A stretch of 64,000 bases of DNA. Origin: Neorhodopirellula lusitana. Its GTDB lineage: Bacteria > Planctomycetota > Planctomycetia > Pirellulales > Pirellulaceae. The position numbers were made by a program, and so were the translations under genes. Of the stretch, positions 57,252 through 64,000 are shown piece by piece (the stretch's first letter is position 1; every line of letters starts with the position of its first letter). Under the pieces are notes generated by a model. The model searched no databases. It was not told the origin of the DNA and was given only the letters and a program-made list of their open reading frames with translations. The stretch is taken from assembly GCF_900182915.1 (NCBI RefSeq), contig NZ_FXUG01000023.1, positions 25,875-89,874 on the forward strand. The letters run 5' to 3'.

Positions 57252-58058
57252 CTAGATCCGTTCGGGACGGTACAAATCTAAATTCTCACGTCCCGCTAAC
57301 TCCGCGTAGAGTTCGGCGATCTGACGAAACCCCAAACGCAACCACTCACTTGCGTCTTGGGTTGTTGGAACTTCGCCACCGCCTGAATCAGCCCCGATTT
57401 CAAAATAGTAATCCGCGGGCGGTTTCGAATTCGCCCACAACCATTCGCTTTCTAAATCGGCGATAATCAGGCACTCACACTTCAGCGTGTCAACGTCTTC
57501 CAACGAGTCGGTTTCACCGCTCAAGTGCAGTAAGAAATCAGGCGGCAATTCCTCATCGTCCTCTTCAAGATCTTCTTCGCCATCCAGCTCCACTGAGACC
57601 ATCTCAACTGAATCCACAAACGTGTTCGCAAAGACGCGTCCACGCAACAGATCCGTTTGAGTCAAAGCGTACAGTCCCTCTTCAATCCATTGCTCGATCG
57701 TGTTGGGCAAAGCTTGCACGCCGGTTTCCCGCTGTGCTTGCAACGCCGAAAATGCCAGCGATGACATGCAACGATCCGGCATCATCGGCATCGCTTCCTG
57801 CCAAACACCAGCTAATTCTCGACCGGCCAACCAATTCCGGGCGAGCCAATCATCCTGGAAAGGTGGCCCAATTCGCTGCAACGATTCGGCTGCCCAATCG
57901 CGTGATTGCCAAACATCTTGGCCCGCCAGCAAACGAACATCGTATCCCAGAAAACGGCCGTACAAAGCCGCTTCAATCCCAATCGCCGTGGTACCCAAGA
58001 CGACAATGGATCCAGGTGGATCTAAAGTTGCCGCGTCAGTCGCTGAAGTATCGTTCAT
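57252..58058 (-). CDS. Rossmann-like dinucleotide-binding protein paired with the oxidase
   Basis: A 268-residue protein beginning SIVVLGTTAIGIEAALYGRFLGYDVRLLA, an N-terminal FAD/NAD Rossmann signature with GxTxxGxEAA in place of the usual GxGxxG. The rest (GELPPDFLLHLSGETDSLED and ADLESEWLWANSKPPADYYFEIG) is not recognised and lacks a second cofactor motif, so it may be a degenerate oxidoreductase or a structural partner. Its ATG lies in the stop of the ThiO-like gene (ATGA at 58055-58058), and the three genes 57252-60327 form one overlapping unit. Confidence 0.65.
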   Translation of the reverse strand: MNDTSATDAATLDPPGSIVVLGTTAIGIEAALYGRFLGYDVRLLAGQDVWQSRDWAAESLQRIGPPFQDDWLARNWLAGRELAGVWQEAMPMMPDRCMSSLAFSALQAQRETGVQALPNTIEQWIEEGLYALTQTDLLRGRVFANTFVDSVEMVSVELDGEEDLEEDDEELPPDFLLHLSGETDSLEDVDTLKCECLIIADLESEWLWANSKPPADYYFEIGADSGGGEVPTTQDASEWLRLGFRQIAELYAELAGRENLDLYRPERI

Positions 58059-59257
58059 CGTGAATGCTCTTGTTGATGTCCAACTGAAAATGGATGCATG
58101 TCCATGAAACCGTCTCGCCCCTGAATCTTGTCAGCGATCGCGATCGCTGTCGCGGGTGCGAAATGAATGCCACTGCGATAGTGCCCACTGGCAACAAACA
58201 ATCGTTCGTGATCGCAAAGTGGACTGCTACTAGGAACGGGACCAATGATCGGGAAGCCATCAAACGTCATCGGACGCAACCCCGCCCAACGTGTGACTTC
58301 GGGTGCATCGCCCAACAACGGGCAAACGCCGACCGCGAAATCACGTAAGGACTCAATTGCCGTGTCCGTCGTCGTCTGGTCCATCCCCACTTCCTCTTCA
58401 CAAGAACCGACCAGAACCATGCCATCGCCCCTCGCAATTAGATAGCGATTGCCCACGTTAATCACAATTGGGTTGTCAAACTCGTCACACCGATACAACA
58501 GCATCTGCCCGCGAATCGGCACCAACGACTTACCCAAACTAAGAGAATCCGCGATCAGTCCTGTCCGGACACCACCGCACAACACCGTTGCATCGGATTC
58601 ACCCTGAATCGAATGCAATCTTTGCTCGTCGACGTCTTCCCCGTATCGAAACTCGACACCATTTTTCTGACATCCGGAATGCAGGGCATGCAGCAATCGC
58701 GGCGGCCTAACCTGCCACTCATCCGGCACCCACCAAGCTGCCGAATCAGGATGCGTCGCCCCCCAAGTCGAGCTTGCCGACCAAGCTTTTAATTGAGGCT
58801 GTTGATCGCAAAGTCGGGCGAGCGAAATGTTCTCACACTCAATCCCCATTTCGTCCCAGTAATCCACCATGCCGATCATGGCGGCCGCTTCCCCAGCAGT
58901 CTCGGCAAGATAGTATCCGCCGCAACGTACTAACCCTGTCGAAATCCCCGACGCACGTTCCAGCTCGGCTGCCCAGGCCGGCCACTGAGAATGACTGTAT
59001 CCACGAAACCGCTCCATCGGATCCGTTGCCCGCTCAAAATTGGCCGGCGGCAAGATACCTCCCGCCGTCCAAGAGGTGCAACGCTGGTCCGGCAAGTTGG
59101 CCGAGCTTGCCGTCTGTCGCTCCAAGAGCTGAACGGAACAACCGCGTTTGGATAATTCCCACGCGACAGACAAACCAATCACTCCGCCGCCGACGACAGT
59201 GATCTTCAACGATTGTTTTTCAGTACTCATCATCGGTTCGATTGAGATTGGGTTCAC
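58055..59257 (-). CDS. ThiO-like FAD amino-acid oxidase (DAO family)
   Basis: A 400-residue flavoenzyme with the FAD motif ITVVGGGVIGLSVAWELSKRG near residue 18. A middle region reads TSWTAGGILPPANF. The C-terminal DAO segment is RWAGLRPMTFDGFPIIGPVP with a late FVASGHYRSGIHFAPATA. ThiO oxidises glycine to the imine for thiazole synthesis; D-amino-acid oxidase and sarcosine-type substrates are alternatives, and no thiS or thiG is near. A GTG at 59257 overlaps the upstream TGA (GTGA) and is taken as the start, although ATG 59233 would also fit the FAD motif. Confidence 0.85.
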   Translation of the reverse strand: MNPISIEPMMSTEKQSLKITVVGGGVIGLSVAWELSKRGCSVQLLERQTASSANLPDQRCTSWTAGGILPPANFERATDPMERFRGYSHSQWPAWAAELERASGISTGLVRCGGYYLAETAGEAAAMIGMVDYWDEMGIECENISLARLCDQQPQLKAWSASSTWGATHPDSAAWWVPDEWQVRPPRLLHALHSGCQKNGVEFRYGEDVDEQRLHSIQGESDATVLCGGVRTGLIADSLSLGKSLVPIRGQMLLYRCDEFDNPIVINVGNRYLIARGDGMVLVGSCEEEVGMDQTTTDTAIESLRDFAVGVCPLLGDAPEVTRWAGLRPMTFDGFPIIGPVPSSSPLCDHERLFVASGHYRSGIHFAPATAIAIADKIQGRDGFMDMHPFSVGHQQEHSR

Positions 59258-60327
59258 TCGGCAGCCAGAATCTGCAAAAGGTCAGTTCTGAAGGCCGCAT
59301 GCATTCCATCACGGTCTTGAACCTCGAGCTTGCTAAGCAGACCTTCTAGATCATCGTTGGTGTCCACATCGGATCGCTGTTCCAGCAAAGCCACTCTCCA
59401 CCCCAAACCTTCAACTGCGACCAGCGTCTGGTCCAACACATCCCCGGTACTCCAGGCGATCCCCTGAAACACGGTTTGAATCTCAGCCGCCGACTTGCCG
59501 CTGGAAAGTCCGATCAAATAGTATCCACCATCCTCTGCAGGCCCCAGAACGATATCGTGATCATGTAATTGATCCCAGGCCTCGTCGATATCACGCGGCA
59601 AAAGTAGCGGGCAGTCCGCCCCAATCAAGACAACGTGCTTCTCCACTTCCTCCGACACGCAGTCCGCATCACCAATCAGCGAACTTTCGGCTTGAGCGGA
59701 TTCACCCATTCTGTGCTCCGAAGAGTCCGAAGAGGTTGTTGAGTCAGAAGTGTGATCGCTGAAGGAGCGAACCGTGGATGGCACCCCGCCCCTCTCTTCA
59801 CCCTGCGGCCCCCGCCCAGAAGGTGGGAAGGCAGCCGATTCGCAACGATTCACCGGCTCGAAATCCGATACCTCTCTTTTGCTTTTCAATGGATCCGAAT
59901 TTTCAGTCAGGCAATCCACAAACCAACGCTGCATTCGACTCCCCAGATCGCCATCGCCCTGGTCCAACACATGCCAAACTCCGTTGCAGATTTCGCTGAA
60001 TTCAGCGACTGCGGTCGCCGGCGAGACCACCAATTGTCGCAATTCACCGCAAGAACCTAACTGCGTGACAAGCTCACCAACAAAACGGCGGTGCAACTCA
60101 GCCGCGATCTTCTGGGCCCGCTGCAGCGCTTCTTCACCGTGATGGACGGCCGCTGGAATAGAATTGGGCTCACCGGACCGGTCGAGCGAGCGTATGGATT
60201 CACCGTCGATCATCGATTGAGCAAGACGAGTTTTCACCCGCCCAGCGTCCCAATATTTTGCCATCAACCCCAGGATCCGCTTACGGCTAGGATTCGATCG
60301 CTGGAACCTGTTTTCTTCCTGCGTCAT
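59254..60327 (-). CDS. TIGR04282 (DUF2064) glycosyltransferase-like protein with a low-complexity insert
   Basis: A 357-residue GT-A-like protein of the TIGR04282/DUF2064 family, related to proteins named in arsenosugar synthesis. Recognisable parts are MAKYWDAGRVKTRL near residue 22, VVLIGADCPLLLPRDIDEA, VLGPAEDGGYYLIGL and DVDTNDDL. Residues of about 142-228 (59644-59904) are a Ser/Glu-rich insert not typical of the family, with FPPSGRGPQGEERGG, which looks like a repeat inserted in frame. It is the first gene of the operon with the ThiO-like oxidase. Confidence 0.8.
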   Translation of the reverse strand: MTQEENRFQRSNPSRKRILGLMAKYWDAGRVKTRLAQSMIDGESIRSLDRSGEPNSIPAAVHHGEEALQRAQKIAAELHRRFVGELVTQLGSCGELRQLVVSPATAVAEFSEICNGVWHVLDQGDGDLGSRMQRWFVDCLTENSDPLKSKREVSDFEPVNRCESAAFPPSGRGPQGEERGGVPSTVRSFSDHTSDSTTSSDSSEHRMGESAQAESSLIGDADCVSEEVEKHVVLIGADCPLLLPRDIDEAWDQLHDHDIVLGPAEDGGYYLIGLSSGKSAAEIQTVFQGIAWSTGDVLDQTLVAVEGLGWRVALLEQRSDVDTNDDLEGLLSKLEVQDRDGMHAAFRTDLLQILAAE

Positions 60328-60512
60328 GAAAGTAGGGGGCCTTGGCTGGAAACATGCTGTAAAAACGACTAAAAATCATCATCCGGTAGGTGGCGTTCAG
60401 CTAAACTGCCGGTAGCTGCTCTACACCAATTGTCTTTCAACCGCATGAACACGAGTTCGGCTCGCCCTGTTTAGTCGGCCCTTGATTCGATGGGATCACG
60501 TCCGAATCGTCT

Positions 60513-62024
60513 ATGTCTTCGATTACTTCCGAACGCTTCATCACGATGGTTGCCAAGAGCAACCTGATCGACGAAAAAACGCAAGAGCGTTTTCTGTCGA
60601 AGGTGCGGGAAAAGTGTGGCGGAAAGTTACCTTCAAACCCTAAAAAGCTAGCAACCGCTTACCAGCGTGCCGGTTTGCTGACCGAATGGCACGTCGACAA
60701 GATGTTTGCCGGAAAGTATCGGGGCTTCTTCCTGGGGAAATACAAGCTACTCGGGCATATCGGCACGGGCGGGATGAGCAGCGTTTATCTCGCCGAGCAC
60801 ACGGGGCTTAATGATAAACGCGCCATCAAAGTCTTGCCACGCAAGCGAGTCAAAGATGCCTCCTACTTAGCCCGATTCAAGCTGGAAGCACAAGCGATCG
60901 CCTCGCTGAGCCACCCCAACATTGTTCGCGCCCATGACATCGACCAAGAAGGCGACACCCACTTCATCGTGATGGAGTACGTCGACGGACTCGACCTTCA
61001 AATCTTAGTCAAACGTGACGGGCCGCTCGACCTATCGACCGCCGCGGACGTCATCGGGCAAGCTGCCCGAGGTCTCCACCACGCACACGAACGCGGCGTC
61101 ATCCACCGCGATATCAAACCCGCCAACCTGCTGGTCGACCAAGAAGGACGCGTCCGCCTACTCGACATGGGACTCGCGTTGATGGAGTCCGAGGCCGATC
61201 ATTCGGTCACCGTCGCCCATAGCGAAAACGTCTTGGGCACCGCCGATTACCTGGCCCCCGAACAAGCCATCAACAGCCACAATGTTGATCGCCGCGTCGA
61301 CATCTACGGCCTCGGTTGCACGCTCTACTTCCTACTGACTGGACGCCCACCGTTCGCCGACGGCACCCTCGCACAACGAATCATCAAACACCAAAACGAA
61401 ATGCCGCGATCCATCCGGGAATTACGCCCGGACTGCCCCATTGAATTGGAACGCATGTGCTTCAAGATGATGCAAAAGGATCCTAACGACCGATACGAAA
61501 CAGCCGAATTGGTCGCCCAAGCGTTTGAACACTTCGCCGTAGCCGTCCCCAAGGGACAACCCATGCGAGTCGGCGCGGGTGGCTTTTCCGAGGATGCAGT
61601 TCCGGACCTAGCCTCCCTTAGCTTCAGCGATGTGGGCTTGTCGGGCGATCTTACCGTTGAATCCCAACGCGACACCATCGCCAGCTCGACCGAAGAGACA
61701 CTCGCGAGCAATCGCAAGAAGCTAATTCATCAACAAAACACAGCTGCCAGCAAGAGTGGCAAACTCGTGAAGATTGATCCAATCGGCCTACCACTTAGCT
61801 CCGGCAGTGGCAGCCTACTGGACCTCGAAGTCGAATCCGGTTTCCGCGAACCACGCCGCCGGTCGCATCCTGTCGACCAAGAAATCATCCACAGTGACAC
61901 CCGCCTTTCGGGCAGCCCACGCCGCCGCCAAGGGATCGACCCACTGCTACTGGGAACGATCCTCGCCTCCCTCTTCGTCGCAGCCTTGGCACTGGGTTAC
62001 TTCCTAGCCAAAGTCACCTCGTAG
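60513..62024 (+). CDS. membrane-anchored Ser/Thr protein kinase
   Basis: A 503-residue kinase. The N-terminal 75 residues (SNLIDEKTQERFLSKVREKCGGK onward) are the planctomycete-type extension. The kinase domain has the G-loop GTGGMSSVY (84-92), the ATP-binding K106, HRDIKPANL with catalytic D200, DMG at 218-220 instead of DFG, and an APE-like LAPEQA. A linker rich in Ser follows, and a single C-terminal helix (LLGTILASLFVAALALGYFL) anchors it with the kinase inside. Homologues regulate development and stress in planctomycetes. Targets unknown. Confidence 0.93.
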   Translation: MSSITSERFITMVAKSNLIDEKTQERFLSKVREKCGGKLPSNPKKLATAYQRAGLLTEWHVDKMFAGKYRGFFLGKYKLLGHIGTGGMSSVYLAEHTGLNDKRAIKVLPRKRVKDASYLARFKLEAQAIASLSHPNIVRAHDIDQEGDTHFIVMEYVDGLDLQILVKRDGPLDLSTAADVIGQAARGLHHAHERGVIHRDIKPANLLVDQEGRVRLLDMGLALMESEADHSVTVAHSENVLGTADYLAPEQAINSHNVDRRVDIYGLGCTLYFLLTGRPPFADGTLAQRIIKHQNEMPRSIRELRPDCPIELERMCFKMMQKDPNDRYETAELVAQAFEHFAVAVPKGQPMRVGAGGFSEDAVPDLASLSFSDVGLSGDLTVESQRDTIASSTEETLASNRKKLIHQQNTAASKSGKLVKIDPIGLPLSSGSGSLLDLEVESGFREPRRRSHPVDQEIIHSDTRLSGSPRRRQGIDPLLLGTILASLFVAALALGYFLAKVTS

Positions 62025-62296
62025 CCCCAGCTCGTATCCCGGTTGGTAGCGTGCATGCCCCACGCCAAGGATCGAAGATAGCGACGCCCGGCCTTGCTGC
62101 AAGGACACGGCTCGCTGCTTCGTCGCCTAGAGTGATTTGCAAGAGCTCCAGTCAGACCCGCTTTAGATTGATCTTGAGCGAAACTGAGAGACCGAAAACC
62201 AGTCATCGGCATCGATCGCCCGTGAGAGCCTGCGAGAGAACGCCCGCCAAGTCACGGCGCCGTACCGATTTCAATTATCGGAAATGGTCCGCCGAC

Positions 62297-63559
62297 TCAT
62301 TTTAACCGTAACTCACTCACGTCGATCTCCGGCCAAAACGCAAGCAACAAGCCGCCGCCCAACGCCGCCACTCCGAACGTAAGAATGATGTACGCCAGCA
62401 ACTTGCGGCTCCCCAATATTGCTACCGCGGCTGCCTTGAAGAACAGGTTCGACATCGTGGCAACCAAGATCACTCGCCATGCTGTTCCCCCATCAACGCG
62501 ATTGTCATTGAACATCTTCGCCGTCGACAACGTGATCGCGTCCATATCGGTCAGCCCCGAGACACCCGCAATCCAGTACAGAGCTTGATCACCAAACAAT
62601 TCCTTCGCGGCCGCAACCAGGAACAAAACAAGCGCATAAAGAATGCCGAAGACAATCGCTGGCTTCAACTGAGCTGGATTGTCATGATCGGCCGCCTGAG
62701 CCTCCAACTTCCGCAGGGGCAAGTAAAGCAGAACGCACTCCACTGCCATCAACAAAAGCAAAGCAGAGATTGGTAACACCGCCACCTTCAAGAGATCCGG
62801 CGCGACCATGCCGATCTCCATTAACACACGAAAATTGACGACCGTCGATGCAATCAAGATCACCAACGCAGCCATCCCACTGACCTCGGGCGCATCCTTC
62901 GTTTGCCGCGAATAACTGACCGTTGTTGCAGTGCTGGAAATCAAACCGCCTAGCACACCACCAAGGATTGCACCAACACGCGTCCCCAACAACTTGTACG
63001 CAACGTAAGCCACCATACTGATCCCCACGATCAGAACGACCATTCGCCAGATATCGTATGGGTTCAATACGCGATACGGCCCATAAGTTTGATCTGGCAA
63101 TATTGGCAAGATCACTAAACCGATTAACGCCAAATTCATGACCGAACGCAGATCCCTATCCGTCATCGCGACAACGAAGCCGTGCAAGGGACGCTTCCAG
63201 TGCAGCAAGACGGCCGCAATGCCTGTCGCGACTATTGCTGGCCCCGTCTGCCCAACACCCAACGCACACCCCACGCTGAACATCAAAAGCACGGCAACTT
63301 CCGTCGTCATGCCCGCATCGAAGACGCCGGCACGAATTTTGGCAACATTGGCGATCACCAGCACCGCAGCAATCGCAACCATCCCGGCGGCGCACATCCA
63401 CCCCAGCTGATCTTCCCCAACCATCGTGCAGAGTGTTCCGAAGATTGCAATCAGCGGAAATGTTCGGATCCCTGCGATCTCCGAAACCTTCCACTCGCGT
63501 TGCAAGCCAACCAGCAACCCAAGCCCCAAGGAAATAGCGAGAGCAAAATAAGCTTCCAT
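62297..63559 (-). CDS. MgtC/SapB-like membrane protein with DUF4010
   Basis: A 420-residue polytopic membrane protein. The N-terminal MgtC-type segment is LAISLGLGLLVGLQREWK followed by IAGIRTFPLIAIFG. The DUF4010 part supplies about eight more helices, with LGGVLGGLISSTATTVSYSRQT and GVSGLTDMDAITLSTAKM. The family may move an ion or small solute; the MgtC link points to magnesium-dependent stress but is not proof. ATG 63559 (MEAYFALAIS) is the family start; an in-frame ATG at 63613 would add 18 residues. Confidence 0.88.
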   Translation of the reverse strand: MEAYFALAISLGLGLLVGLQREWKVSEIAGIRTFPLIAIFGTLCTMVGEDQLGWMCAAGMVAIAAVLVIANVAKIRAGVFDAGMTTEVAVLLMFSVGCALGVGQTGPAIVATGIAAVLLHWKRPLHGFVVAMTDRDLRSVMNLALIGLVILPILPDQTYGPYRVLNPYDIWRMVVLIVGISMVAYVAYKLLGTRVGAILGGVLGGLISSTATTVSYSRQTKDAPEVSGMAALVILIASTVVNFRVLMEIGMVAPDLLKVAVLPISALLLLMAVECVLLYLPLRKLEAQAADHDNPAQLKPAIVFGILYALVLFLVAAAKELFGDQALYWIAGVSGLTDMDAITLSTAKMFNDNRVDGGTAWRVILVATMSNLFFKAAAVAILGSRKLLAYIILTFGVAALGGGLLLAFWPEIDVSELRLK

Positions 63560-63785
63560 GGAAGGACCAGACACCGCGAGCGTTAGAGATTGCGTTTTGA
63601 AACGCACCAACATCTACGCTAACTCGACGATACCGTCCTGAGAATCCACTGCGGACCAAAATTGCCAAATGCAGAGCGCATACGAGGCAACCTAACTGCT
63701 CGACGACAAACCGAACCCGCCCGTTTAAATCGGCGAACAGAAACTAGCCAAAATGCTCGCAAGGACCTCTACCAGAATAAAACGT

Positions 63786-63843
63786 TTGTCCTCAATCGTT
63801 TGGGCTAGCGATGTAGCATGCGAGTTCAAGCGATTGAGGACAA
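63786..63843. repeat. 17-bp inverted repeat with 24-base spacer
   Basis: TTGTCCTCAATCGTTTG at 63786-63802 pairs at 16 of 17 positions with CAAGCGATTGAGGACAA at 63827-63843. The mismatch is a G-T pair if transcribed. It could be a small RNA hairpin, a dyad operator or the ends of a mini-element. Confidence 0.75.
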
Positions 63844-63912
63844 CCGCTCTACAATGAATGGCGGCAATCGATAGCGGAACCAGCTCACATCGGGCGATTA
63901 CGTGCGCGCACG

Positions 63913-63950
63913 AAAAAACCTCGCTTGGCAGGCGACGCGCCAAGCGAGGT
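63913..63950 (-). terminator. intrinsic terminator of a minus-strand gene beyond the window
   Basis: A perfect 12-bp stem (ACCTCGCTTGGC at 63918-63929 with GCCAAGCGAGGT at 63939-63950) ends in six T when read on the minus strand (A-run 63913-63918 on the plus strand). No gene in the window needs it, so it should serve one starting past 64000. Confidence 0.88.
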
Positions 63951-64000
63951 CTTCGTAGACCAGAAGGTGATAGAGTCTCTTCCGAAGAAGATGTTTTCTG

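Larger units (their letters stand above)
63560..64000. other. gene-free end of the window with structural elements
   Basis: There are 441 bases holding an inverted repeat at 63786-63843 and a minus-strand terminator at 63913-63950. A gene read on the minus strand from beyond the right edge should end close to 63951-64000, but no clear coding frame can be picked in that last 50 bases. Confidence 0.5.

Noticed and set aside
63725..63943. 72-codon minus-strand frame at the window end
   Set aside because: It runs through the inverted repeat and the terminator region and has no recognisable protein features.

Overview
The window looks like chromosome from a planctomycete of the Rhodopirellula/Pirellulaceae type. 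The supporting signs are a copy of the small basic protein restricted to the Planctomycetes-Verrucomicrobia-Chlamydiae group (5482-5688), a DUF1559 protein with a prepilin-like N-terminus, a formylglycine sulfatase, a Ser/Thr kinase with the N-terminal extension seen in planctomycetes, LL-diaminopimelate aminotransferase (DapL), and many short operons of four or fewer genes on both strands. No rRNA, tRNA, CRISPR array or intact insertion sequence was found. These taxonomic statements rest on recognised families, not on a database search.

Layout. 1-3838: an ABC-2 type ATPase cut by the window edge, an ABC-F protein, a methyltransferase and a small lipoprotein. 4044-8501: an acyl-lipid desaturase, the PVC small basic protein, a DUF1559 protein, a secreted EEP-family nuclease/phosphatase and an S4 RNA-binding protein. 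8568-12278 is an accessory stretch: a decayed ISAs1-type transposase, then two AT-richer genes for secreted proteins, one DUF1573-like and one unrecognised. 12383-20184: DUF2461 and DUF4261 proteins, a YdcF/DUF218 protein, a lipoprotein, a zinc-ribbon protein, the coupled dapL-aroC pair and a PH-domain membrane protein. 20604-26561: an orphan histidine kinase, a TlpA-like thioredoxin, thiL coupled to an orphan gcvH-like gene, and a dapA-hydrolase-ybjN operon.

26758-29903 is the translation cluster rpsL-rpsG-terminator-fusA. 30019-34831: a DnaQ-BRCT exonuclease, a TIGR01212 radical SAM protein, a repeat-rich gap, a stand-alone M41-like peptidase and a sulfatase. 34964-39027: a Pat-type acetyltransferase/acyl-CoA synthetase facing a histone-deacetylase-like enzyme that shares an operon with a hibernation factor. 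39246-48721: a secreted FAD oxidoreductase, a DevBCA/MacAB-like exporter, a second desaturase and epmA. 48764-57243: a phosphosugar mutase, an ABC ATPase with a large lipoprotein but no standard permease, and a UbiD decarboxylase. 57252-60327: an overlapping three-gene operon (DUF2064 transferase, ThiO-like oxidase, Rossmann protein). 60513-63559: a Ser/Thr kinase and an MgtC/DUF4010 membrane protein. The end holds a long inverted repeat and a terminator for a gene lying beyond the window.

Links between genes: dapA and dapL serve lysine/diaminopimelate synthesis and aroC the aromatic amino acids. The reversible-acetylation pair next to the hibernation factor suggests control of metabolism and translation during slow growth. 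The S12 protein naturally carries Arg at position 88, where Lys-to-Arg changes give streptomycin resistance in other bacteria. The best candidates for undescribed biology are the 51788-54929 ABC/lipoprotein operon, the 57252-60327 oxidase operon and the DUF4261/DUF2461 pair.
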